A stretch of 32,929 nucleotides of DNA from RGIG3077 sp964490175 (GTDB taxonomy: Bacteria > Bacillota > Clostridia > Oscillospirales > Ruminococcaceae): NCBI GenBank assembly GCA_964490175.1, contig CAZBAI010000016.1:1-32929 (forward strand). Reading direction: 5' to 3'. Shown here piece after piece: positions 1-6,913 of the stretch. Each line of letters starts with the position of its first letter. The first letter of the stretch is position 1. The notes beneath the pieces were generated by a model, which saw only the letters and a program-made list of their open reading frames with translations, was not told the origin of the DNA and did no database searches. Both the position numbers and the translations under genes were made by a program.

Positions 1-805
1 CATGGTCACGCAGCCTTAAATTTTCATCGGTAATACCGAGCGAATTGAGCCAATCTTTACAATAGCTGCGCCAATACTCAAACCATTCAAGGTCTGTTCC
101 CGGCTTGCAGAAAAACTCAAGCTCCATCTGTTCAAATTCTCTTATACGGAAGATAAAGTTGCCCGGTGTGATTTCGTTTCTGAAAGACTTGCCTACCTGA
201 CATACTCCAAACGGAACCTTTTTGCGTGTTGTACGCTGAATATTGGCAAAATTCACAAAAATTCCCTGAGCGGTTTCGGGGCGCAAATATACCTCGGTTG
301 AGCTGTCCTCCGTTACGCCCTGATGTGTTTTAAACATCATGTTAAACTTGCGAATCGATGTAAATTCGTTCTTTCCGCATTTAGGGCAGGGAATTTTGTT
401 TTCTTCGATATATGCGGTGAGTGCGTTGTTGTCCATAGCTTCAACGCAAACTCCCTCGATTTTGTTTTCGGCAATATAATCCTCTATGAGCTTGTCGGCT
501 CTGTATCGTGCCTTGCACGCCTTGCAATCGATAAGCGGATCGTTAAAGTTTGTAACATGACCCGAAGCCACCCACGCCTGTGAATTCATCAAAATAGCGC
601 TGTCAAGCCCGACATTGTAAGGACATTCCTGCACAAATTTTTTCCACCATGCACGTTTGATGTTGTTTTTCAGTTCAACGCCCAAAGGGCCGTAATCCCA
701 TGCGTTGGCAAGTCCGCCGTATATTTCGCTTCCCGGATATACAAATCCTCTGCCCTTACAAAGCGCCACAAGCTTATCCATTGATTTTTCGGTATTTTTC
801 AGCAT
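1..805 (-). CDS. glyS: Glycyl-tRNA synthetase, single-chain (alpha2) type, N-terminal 268 residues; cut by window start
   Basis: Charges tRNA-Gly with glycine in the cytoplasm. Reading the minus strand from the ATG at 805-803 gives an open frame to the window edge, so about 60% of a typical 450-470 residue protein is present. Visible are the N-terminal motif YGGLANAWDYGPLG (about residues 29-42), two CxxC pairs (DCKAC and CPKCG) of the zinc-binding insert found in this GlyRS type, and the class II motif RPETAQGIF beginning at R175. This is the homodimeric type, not the alpha/beta GlyQ+GlyS type. The start is preceded by GGAG in the minus-strand sequence GGAGAAGGAGCAATT. A sigma-A promoter sits about 90 bp upstream. 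The gene stands alone, divergent from cysE. Identity is certain; the symbol may be given as glyQS elsewhere. Confidence 0.95.
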   Translation of the reverse strand, partial: MLKNTEKSMDKLVALCKGRGFVYPGSEIYGGLANAWDYGPLGVELKNNIKRAWWKKFVQECPYNVGLDSAILMNSQAWVASGHVTNFNDPLIDCKACKARYRADKLIEDYIAENKIEGVCVEAMDNNALTAYIEENKIPCPKCGKNEFTSIRKFNMMFKTHQGVTEDSSTEVYLRPETAQGIFVNFANIQRTTRKKVPFGVCQVGKSFRNEITPGNFIFRIREFEQMELEFFCKPGTDLEWFEYWRSYCKDWLNSLGITDENLRLRDH

Positions 806-891
806 AATTGCTCCTTCTCCGCCCGCAAATTTTAATTTATTGCAGCAATGCGCCTTTCGGCGGCAGCGCACCGCAAATTTACACATTATAA

Positions 892-920
892 ATTATACAA
901 CATTGTCAAAAAAAAGTCAA
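892..920 (-). promoter_or_regulatory. Sigma-A-like promoter for glyS
   Basis: On the minus strand TTGACT (920-915) and TATAAT (897-892) are separated by exactly 17 bp. Transcription would begin near 885, leaving an untranslated leader of about 80 nt. That is too short for a full tRNA-Gly T-box. Confidence 0.75.
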
Positions 921-1035
921 GCAACATAACATTTGCCGAAAAAAGCGCCTAAATATCATAATTTTGCGGCTATATATCAAATTTGCAAGGCGCTTAAAGC
1001 TTACCCAAACTTAAAAATATCACTGCAAATAGCTC
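921..1035. promoter_or_regulatory. Intergenic space between divergent glyS and cysE promoters, with an 8-bp inverted repeat
   Basis: AAGCGCCT (943-950) and AGGCGCTT (988-995) form a perfect 8-bp inverted repeat 37 bp apart, lying between the two divergent promoters. It could be a regulator site or chance. Nothing else is recognisable here. Confidence 0.3.
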
Positions 1036-1064
1036 TTGCATTTATTTAAAGTTTGTTGTATAAT
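1036..1064 (+). promoter_or_regulatory. Sigma-A-like promoter for the cysE-cysS operon
   Basis: TTGCAT (1036-1041), a 17-bp spacer and a perfect TATAAT (1059-1064). The transcript would start near 1071, only about 37 nt before the cysE ATG, so there is no room for a T-box or other large leader. Confidence 0.75.
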
Positions 1065-1107
1065 CATTGTGGATAATTATTATCCTATTACGTTTGTGGG
1101 GAGTTTT

Positions 1108-1773
1108 ATGTTTAAAAGCCTAAAGGAAGATATTGCAGTAATCAAGGAGCGTGACCCTGCGGCACGCAATACGCTTGAAATTCTGCTGACATATTCAAGC
1201 TTAAAAGCAATACGTTCATACCGCAAGGCGCACTGGTTTTACAACCGAGGTTTTTTCACCGTCGCACGGATAATTTCGCAGCACGCAAGGAATAAAACGG
1301 GAATCGAAATTCACCCCGGCGCACAAATCGGAAAAGGACTTTTTATCGACCACGGCATGGGCGTTGTCATAGGCGAAACCGCAATAATCGGCGACAACTG
1401 CCTTATATATCAGGGCGTGACCTTAGGCGGCACCGGCAAAGACAAAGGCAAGCGCCACCCGACTTTGGGCGACAATGTTCTCGTTGGCTCCGGCGCAAAG
1501 GTGTTAGGTCCGTTTAAGGTCGGAAACAACGTAAAAATTGCGGCAAACGCCGTTGTTTTAAACGCTATTCCCGATAATTGCACCGCTGTCGGCGTGCCCG
1601 CAAGGATAGTAAAGCAAAACGGCGAAAAGGTAAGCACGAAAAAGGTTACGCAGGAAATCGACCAAATTCACATTCCCGACCCCGTTTCACAAGAACTTTG
1701 CAAAATGCAGTTTGAGCTTGAAAGGCTCAGCGCCAAGGTTGCATCTCTTGAAAAAAACAATTCGGAAAACTAA
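1108..1773 (+). CDS. cysE: Serine O-acetyltransferase
   Basis: Transfers acetyl from acetyl-CoA to L-serine, giving O-acetylserine, the carbon acceptor for cysteine synthesis in the cytoplasm. The 221-residue protein has an N-terminal helical part and a left-handed beta-helix of hexapeptide repeats (about 64-180) with the family motif IDHGMGVVIGET at 80-91; H82 matches the catalytic histidine. GGTGKDKGKRHPT is also typical of the family. The ATG at 1108 is chosen because GGGGAG lies 4-5 nt upstream; the longer frame back to 1036 would begin with TTG inside the -35 box. Length fits the short Bacillota CysE type. A C-terminal tail (about 185-221) looks like a coiled coil. It is first in an operon with cysS 29 bp downstream, the order known from Bacillus. 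Confidence 0.95.
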   Translation: MFKSLKEDIAVIKERDPAARNTLEILLTYSSLKAIRSYRKAHWFYNRGFFTVARIISQHARNKTGIEIHPGAQIGKGLFIDHGMGVVIGETAIIGDNCLIYQGVTLGGTGKDKGKRHPTLGDNVLVGSGAKVLGPFKVGNNVKIAANAVVLNAIPDNCTAVGVPARIVKQNGEKVSTKKVTQEIDQIHIPDPVSQELCKMQFELERLSAKVASLEKNNSEN

Positions 1774-1802
1774 AAAGAATAAACGAAAGGAACTTTTTAA
1801 AT

Positions 1803-3221
1803 ATGCAGTTATACAATTCGCTTAGCAGAAAAAAAGAAGAATTTATCCCGAGATTTGACGGCAGAGTAAGTATGTACACCTGCGGCCCCACGGTTTATCA
1901 TTATGCGCATATCGGCAATCTGAGAAGCTATATCATGGAGGATATTCTCGAAAAATATTTGGTTTATTCGGGACTTGACGTCACCCGTGTTATGAACATA
2001 ACCGACGTAGGTCACCTCACAAGTGACGGTGACACCGGCGATGACAAAATGCTTAAAGGCGCAAAGCGTGAGAATAAAACCGTGCTTGAAATCGCAAAAT
2101 TCTACACCGACGCTTTTTTTGAAGACTGCCGCAAATTGAACATCAAAAAGCCCGAGATCGTTGAACCCGCAACAGGCTGCATTGATGAATTTATCAAGGT
2201 TATCGAAAAGCTTTTGGAAAAGGGATTTGCCTATATCGCAGGCGGAAATGTATATTTTGATACCTCGAAACTTGAACAGTATTATGTTTTTAACGATTTT
2301 AAAGAAGAAGATCTTGCCGTCGGCGTGCGTGAGGGCGTTGAAGAAGACGAAAACAAACGCAACAAGGCAGATTTTGTTCTGTGGTTTACAAAATCCAAAT
2401 TCGACGACCAGGAGCTTAAATGGAACAGCCCCTGGGGCATAGGATATCCCGGTTGGCACATTGAATGCTCATGTATCAGCATGAAGCATTTGGGTGAATA
2501 TCTCGATATCCACTGCGGAGGAATCGACAATGCATTTCCTCACCACACAAACGAAATTGCCCAGTCCGAGGCATATATCGGCCATAAATGGTGCAATTAC
2601 TGGTTTCACGTTCTTCACCTCAACACAAACAGCGGAAAGATGAGTAAATCAAAGGGCGAATTTCTCACCGTGGCTCTGCTTGAATCCAAAGGCTACGACC
2701 CGATAGCCTATCGGTTCTTCTGCCTTTTGTCCCATTACAGAAAATCGCTCGTTTTCAGCTATGAAAATCTCGATAACGCCGCACTTTCGTATTCAAAGCT
2801 TGTTTCAAAAATCGCTTTGCTCGATTTTGATGATAAAAATACAGATTCCGCCGTATTTGATGAGCTTAAATCGAAATTTACCGCCGCACTCGATAACGAC
2901 CTTAACACATCGCTTGCAATCACGGCAATATACGATGTTTTAAAAGCAAAAACAAATGACGGCACAAAGCTTGCGCTTATTGCCGATTTTGACAAGGTTT
3001 TGTCCCTTGATTTGATAAACCGTGCTCAAAAAGCAAAATCCGCAAATGCCGAATTTGAAATACCCGATGAAATCGCCGCTTTGGTTGAGCAAAGAGCGCT
3101 TGCGAGAAAAGCGGGAGATTTTGCAAAAGCCGATGAATTGCGTGATAAAATCATGCAAAAAGGATATATCATAAAGGAAACAAGACAGGGCACAGTCGTA
3201 AAGCCTGCCGACATGGGATAA
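1803..3221 (+). CDS. cysS: Cysteinyl-tRNA synthetase
   Basis: Activates cysteine and charges tRNA-Cys. This 472-residue class I synthetase has full family length. CGPTVY begins at the zinc-ligand C27, the HIGH-type signature is HIGN at 36-39, the second zinc cysteines are in ECSC, the last ligand is in FPHHTNE, and the KMSKS loop is KMSKS at 279-283. The C-terminal DALR-type helical region runs to the end. AAAGGAA precedes the ATG. Pairing with cysE links cysteine supply to its use in translation. The next gene begins 6 bp after the stop, so the operon continues. Confidence 0.97.
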   Translation: MQLYNSLSRKKEEFIPRFDGRVSMYTCGPTVYHYAHIGNLRSYIMEDILEKYLVYSGLDVTRVMNITDVGHLTSDGDTGDDKMLKGAKRENKTVLEIAKFYTDAFFEDCRKLNIKKPEIVEPATGCIDEFIKVIEKLLEKGFAYIAGGNVYFDTSKLEQYYVFNDFKEEDLAVGVREGVEEDENKRNKADFVLWFTKSKFDDQELKWNSPWGIGYPGWHIECSCISMKHLGEYLDIHCGGIDNAFPHHTNEIAQSEAYIGHKWCNYWFHVLHLNTNSGKMSKSKGEFLTVALLESKGYDPIAYRFFCLLSHYRKSLVFSYENLDNAALSYSKLVSKIALLDFDDKNTDSAVFDELKSKFTAALDNDLNTSLAITAIYDVLKAKTNDGTKLALIADFDKVLSLDLINRAQKAKSANAEFEIPDEIAALVEQRALARKAGDFAKADELRDKIMQKGYIIKETRQGTVVKPADMG

Positions 3222-3227
3222 AACGCA

Positions 3228-4013
3228 ATGAAAAAAACACTAAACAGAAAATATATGATTACGGCTCTCGGCGTTATCATGGGCGTTACCGCAGTTATTT
3301 CGATACTGTTCGGCATACTTTCCGCCATGGTTGACAGCGATAAAACATATATCGATGTAAGCGACATTGAGCTTGTTCAATGCAACCAAATAGAAAACGG
3401 CGCTCCGATTGCGATCATCACCACGTCAATGGGCGAGATAAGAGCCGTGCTTTATCCGGAATATGCCCCGAAAACCGTTGAAAATTTCGTTTCGCTTGCA
3501 AACGAGGGATTTTATGACGGAACGTATATATATTCCGTTTCAAAAAACCGCCAGATAGTTGCCGGAGCGGAAAATCCCGACGGCACGGGAAGCGATGAAA
3601 ACGACAAAGGCTTTGCTTCGGAAATTCACAGCAATTTGTGGCCTTTTAAGGGCGCATTTCTTTCGCTGACATATCAGGGCAATCTTTGTGATGACGGCAC
3701 AACCGCTTCGGGAAACAGATTTGTCGTTTGCTCAAGCGTGACGATTGACGATGACGTGAGAGAATCGCTGCTCGGAGAAAGTGACGAAACAATTCTTGCC
3801 GATGCGTTTGAAAAAATGGGCGGCATACCGGCATACAGCCAAACCGCAACCGTTTTTGCCCAAACCTATGAGGGTTTTGACGTGCTTGATGCGATACTTT
3901 CCGTTGAAACCTCGGAAAACGTTCCGAAAGAGGACATCATAATCGAAAGTATCGTTATTTCGGAATACTCCGGAAAAACAGACAAAGGGGCGGCTTCAAA
4001 TGCGCAATCTTAA
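3228..4013 (+). CDS. Membrane-anchored cyclophilin-type peptidyl-prolyl isomerase domain protein, catalytic residues lost
   Basis: Cyclophilins catalyse cis-trans isomerisation of prolyl bonds. This 261-residue protein has a short positive N-terminus, one hydrophobic anchor (about 11-34) and an extracytoplasmic cyclophilin fold: TSMGEIRAVLYPEYAPKTV (66-84), NFVSLANEGFYDGT (86-99) and the region to about 250. In active cyclophilins the next segment reads FHRV and then Q-G-G-D. Here it reads IYSV (101-104) and V-A-G-A (111-114), so the catalytic Arg is Ser103 and the conserved Gln is Val111. The usual NGSQFF loop reads SGNRFV. It is probably a binding rather than catalytic protein; that part is inference. 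It starts 6 bp after cysS and overlaps truA by 14 bp. Confidence 0.8.
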   Translation: MKKTLNRKYMITALGVIMGVTAVISILFGILSAMVDSDKTYIDVSDIELVQCNQIENGAPIAIITTSMGEIRAVLYPEYAPKTVENFVSLANEGFYDGTYIYSVSKNRQIVAGAENPDGTGSDENDKGFASEIHSNLWPFKGAFLSLTYQGNLCDDGTTASGNRFVVCSSVTIDDDVRESLLGESDETILADAFEKMGGIPAYSQTATVFAQTYEGFDVLDAILSVETSENVPKEDIIIESIVISEYSGKTDKGAASNAQS

Positions 4014-4734
4014 AGTAACGGCAGCCTTTAAGGGCACCGATTATCACGGCTTTCAGCGCCAATCGGGCGTTAAAACCGTTCAACAAACGCTTGAAGAAGC
4101 AATCGGCAGCGTGCTCAACGAAAGCGTCACCGTTTTCGGCTGTTCACGCACGGACAAGGGCGTTCACGCTAACGAATACTGCTTTAATCTGAAAACCGAA
4201 AACCCCATTCGCCACAGGAATTTTCTGCGTGGTATAAACGACCGCTTGCCCGATGATATCTCGCTTCTTTCATGCGAAGACGCACCGCTTGATTTCCACG
4301 CAAGGTACGATACAAAGGCAAAAGAGTATGTTTACCTTATACACAACAGCGAAAGCAAAAATCCTTTTGAAAAAGATCTGTCCGTGCACTATCGCCGACC
4401 GCTGGACACGGAACTTATGCAAATCGGCTGCAAACACTTTATCGGCACACATGATTTTCTCAGCTTTTGCTCGAAAAACGGCGAAAAGGAAAATACAGTA
4501 CGCACAATATACAAATTCGATATAGAAAGAAACGGTTCTGCCGTAAAAATGACAATTTGCGGCGACGGGTTTCTCTACAATATGATAAGGATCATGGCAG
4601 GCACGCTTTTTTGGATAAACGAGGGCAGGCTTACCCCCGAAGATATCCCTCGCATACTAAAAGCCGGGGACAGGAAATTTGCAGGCAAAACAGCGCCCGC
4701 TCACGGTCTGTATCTGAACAGGGTATTTTATTGA
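4000..4734 (+). CDS. truA: tRNA pseudouridine(38-40) synthase TruA
   Basis: Isomerises uridines 38, 39 and 40 in the tRNA anticodon arm to pseudouridine. The 244-residue length is normal. The catalytic aspartate is D52 in GCSRTDKGVHA (47-57). The early segment YHGFQRQ (15-21), a conserved ARYDTKAKEYVY segment and the C-terminal FLYNMIRIMAGTL are family hallmarks. Its ATG lies inside the end of the cyclophilin gene (14-bp overlap), implying translational coupling; GGGGCGG upstream can serve as ribosome-binding site. Confidence 0.95.
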   Translation: MRNLKVTAAFKGTDYHGFQRQSGVKTVQQTLEEAIGSVLNESVTVFGCSRTDKGVHANEYCFNLKTENPIRHRNFLRGINDRLPDDISLLSCEDAPLDFHARYDTKAKEYVYLIHNSESKNPFEKDLSVHYRRPLDTELMQIGCKHFIGTHDFLSFCSKNGEKENTVRTIYKFDIERNGSAVKMTICGDGFLYNMIRIMAGTLFWINEGRLTPEDIPRILKAGDRKFAGKTAPAHGLYLNRVFY

Positions 4735-4759
4735 CGCTCCTTGGCAGAAAGGCAAAACA

Positions 4760-5950
4760 ATGGCACAAAATACGGATATAAATGATATCAGAAAGCAAAA
4801 AAGGCGTGAACGTGCACTGAAAAAGCTGCTTATTGCGCTGTTTGTTGTGCTGGCGATTATTTTTATATATGCAAACAGAAACAGATGGTTTCACAAGCTT
4901 GAGGGCATAGGCTCGAAATACGAAGACGCGCTCGACACCGATGAAAGTTTTCCCATAACGATTTCAAAGGGCGCACATTATAAGCTTGAAATGTGCGGCA
5001 ACTCAATCGTGGTGCTCGGAAACACAAGCTTTAAGGTATACTCGGAAAACGGTACCCTTTGCTCCAACTTTCAGCACGCATATACTTCGCCTGCGGTCAA
5101 AACCACGTCCAAACGCATTCTTGTTTATGACAGCGGCGGAGTCAAATTCAGAGTTCATTCCGAGGACGGTGAAATATACGAAAAAACAACAGACGGAAAT
5201 ATTCTGCTTGCACGAATCAGCGATGAGGGCTATGCCGCAGTTGTGACAACAAGCGATATGTATGTCTGCACGCTTTATGTATATGACGACAAAGGCAAAA
5301 GCATTTACACCAGAGGATGCACAAACAAAATTACCGACATTACTTTCAAAAAAGATTCGCAAGGCTGCTATGCAACCTATGTTGACGTATCAAACGGCGT
5401 TCTCACAAGCGCAATCGATTATTATGATTTTTACGATAAGGCTCAAAGCTCGGATTCAAGCTTCGGTACAGTTACCCCGACGCTTGCCCTTGAAACGGTA
5501 TTCTTTGAAAACGGCGGATATTCTGTTGTCGGTGACACGATAACCGTTTTCTACGATTCGCAAGGCAACGCCGAAAAGACATATTCATATGACAATGTGC
5601 CGACGGCATTTCTTGCCGACAAAAGCGGAAAAGTCGCTTTGCTTTTTGAAAATAAAGATATGCGCTGCTCGAATTTGATTCTTATGCAACAAAACGGCGA
5701 TATCATAACGCTGACGTTGCCGCAAGGTTGCAGTGCATTGGCTTACCTTAACGGTGAAATTTATACAGCCGCCGACGGTGCTTTGATATCATATAAATTC
5801 GACGGCACTCTTTCAAAAAATATCGGTATTTCCGACAAATGCTCGGATATTGCGATAAGCGAAGATTATATATATATTCTAACATATGAAAAAATCGAAA
5901 AGATCGACCCGCTGTCGATTTCGGGTACTCAGCAAACGAAAGGCAGTTAA
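4760..5950 (+). CDS. DUF5711-like membrane-anchored beta-propeller-like protein
   Basis: Function unknown. The 396-residue protein has a very basic N-terminus (RKQKRRERALKK, 11-22), a single hydrophobic segment (about 23-38), then an all-beta external region. That region is made of repeated short strands with alternating acidic and glycine turns (VYSENGT, VYDDKGKS, YKFDGTLS), suggesting a WD40/PQQ-like propeller. It resembles the DUF5711 family of Clostridia as I remember it; that assignment needs a profile search. AAAGG precedes the ATG, and the next gene (CvpA-like) begins 6 bp after the stop, a pairing that suggests a shared envelope role. No catalytic motif is visible. Confidence 0.65.
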   Translation: MAQNTDINDIRKQKRRERALKKLLIALFVVLAIIFIYANRNRWFHKLEGIGSKYEDALDTDESFPITISKGAHYKLEMCGNSIVVLGNTSFKVYSENGTLCSNFQHAYTSPAVKTTSKRILVYDSGGVKFRVHSEDGEIYEKTTDGNILLARISDEGYAAVVTTSDMYVCTLYVYDDKGKSIYTRGCTNKITDITFKKDSQGCYATYVDVSNGVLTSAIDYYDFYDKAQSSDSSFGTVTPTLALETVFFENGGYSVVGDTITVFYDSQGNAEKTYSYDNVPTAFLADKSGKVALLFENKDMRCSNLILMQQNGDIITLTLPQGCSALAYLNGEIYTAADGALISYKFDGTLSKNIGISDKCSDIAISEDYIYILTYEKIEKIDPLSISGTQQTKGS

Positions 5951-5955
5951 AATTT

Positions 5956-6834
5956 ATGGCAAGCTCATTTTGGTGGTTTCTCGATGCACTGACAGCATCG
6001 GTAATCGTTATATCGGCATATTGCGGCGCTAAAAAAGGCTTTTTCGGCACACTTGCTTCAACGCTCGGCTGTGTTGTTTCAATGGCACTTGCGGTTGCGC
6101 TTTCCTCGCCGCTGAGCAAAACGGTTTACGATTCGTTTTTGCGTGATGATATAAGGCAGAAGGCAAGCGAAGCAATTTCCTCATACAAAGCAACGGAAGA
6201 AATTTCGCTTGCGCTCTCTTCAAATTACGAAGATGTTTCGATAACGAGCGAAGATGTATCAAAGGCGCTTGATAACCCCGAAAACATCAGCGAAAGCATT
6301 AACACGCTCATTTGCTCGGGCACCGGTCGTTCGCTTACCTTGCAGGAAACCGACAGACTTTTGCAAAACGCATTTGAATCGACTTTTTCCGGCAGGATAA
6401 ACGAAACTCTGCCGTCATTTTGCATTCAAAAATTGCGTGAAGAAACCGAAAACAGCAGCGATATTCTTGCCGATACGGTCTATGCCGTTGTTTCGGGCAG
6501 CTCTCAAACAGCTGCGGAGTTTATCGAAACAACATATATAAAACCGGTTGTTTGTGCGGTTATCAAAACCTCTCTCATAATAATCATTTTTATTGTTATG
6601 TCGCTTGTTATTAACGCCGTTTCGGGATTTTTGCTTAAAGCGATTCTCCCGGAGCCCATCAAAACAGTCGATAAATTCGCAGGGTTTACGGTCGGTGCGT
6701 CGCTCGGTCTGATAATTGTAATAGTTATCGGAATGAGCATTGGCGCTCTTATAACCCTCAGCGACGGCAACTTGATTTTCCTCAACGAAACCACAATCGA
6801 AAAAACACATCTGTTCAAGCATATTATTTTGTAG
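5956..6834 (+). CDS. CvpA-like integral membrane protein
   Basis: CvpA-family proteins are multi-pass membrane proteins first linked to colicin V production; their molecular role is not settled. This 292-residue protein has two N-terminal hydrophobic segments (about 8-28 and 33-52) with the family-like turn CGAKKGFFGTLAS. A hydrophilic, mostly helical central insert follows (about 60-195), then C-terminal hydrophobic segments (about 200-225 and 240-270) containing the typical KTVDKFAGFTVGASLGLI stretch. The central insert makes it longer than the simple 160-180 residue CvpA. It begins 6 bp after the upstream gene with AAAGGCAG as ribosome-binding site. Confidence 0.75.
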   Translation: MASSFWWFLDALTASVIVISAYCGAKKGFFGTLASTLGCVVSMALAVALSSPLSKTVYDSFLRDDIRQKASEAISSYKATEEISLALSSNYEDVSITSEDVSKALDNPENISESINTLICSGTGRSLTLQETDRLLQNAFESTFSGRINETLPSFCIQKLREETENSSDILADTVYAVVSGSSQTAAEFIETTYIKPVVCAVIKTSLIIIIFIVMSLVINAVSGFLLKAILPEPIKTVDKFAGFTVGASLGLIIVIVIGMSIGALITLSDGNLIFLNETTIEKTHLFKHIIL

Positions 6835-6913
6835 AACAAAAATTTAAATTTAAAATGCGCAGCGCCAATATCAAAAGAAAACGGCGCTTTGAACGCAAAC
6901 AGGAAAGGATACG
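6835..6913 (+). other. Short gap before clpE with a weak hairpin
   Basis: AGCGCC and GGCGCT form a 6-bp stem between about 6862 and 6894 without a T-run. No CtsR-like heptad repeat (GGTCAAA type) and no convincing promoter is visible. Confidence 0.3.

Noticed and set aside
806..1107. T-box riboswitch before glyS or cysE-cysS
   Set aside because: Both promoters leave leaders of only about 80 and 37 nt, too short for the T-box stem I and antiterminator, and no T-box core sequence is visible.
1809..2459. 216-residue open frame on the minus strand inside cysS
   Set aside because: It is antisense to a fully conserved cysteinyl-tRNA synthetase, has low-complexity Phe/Val-rich composition and matches no family.
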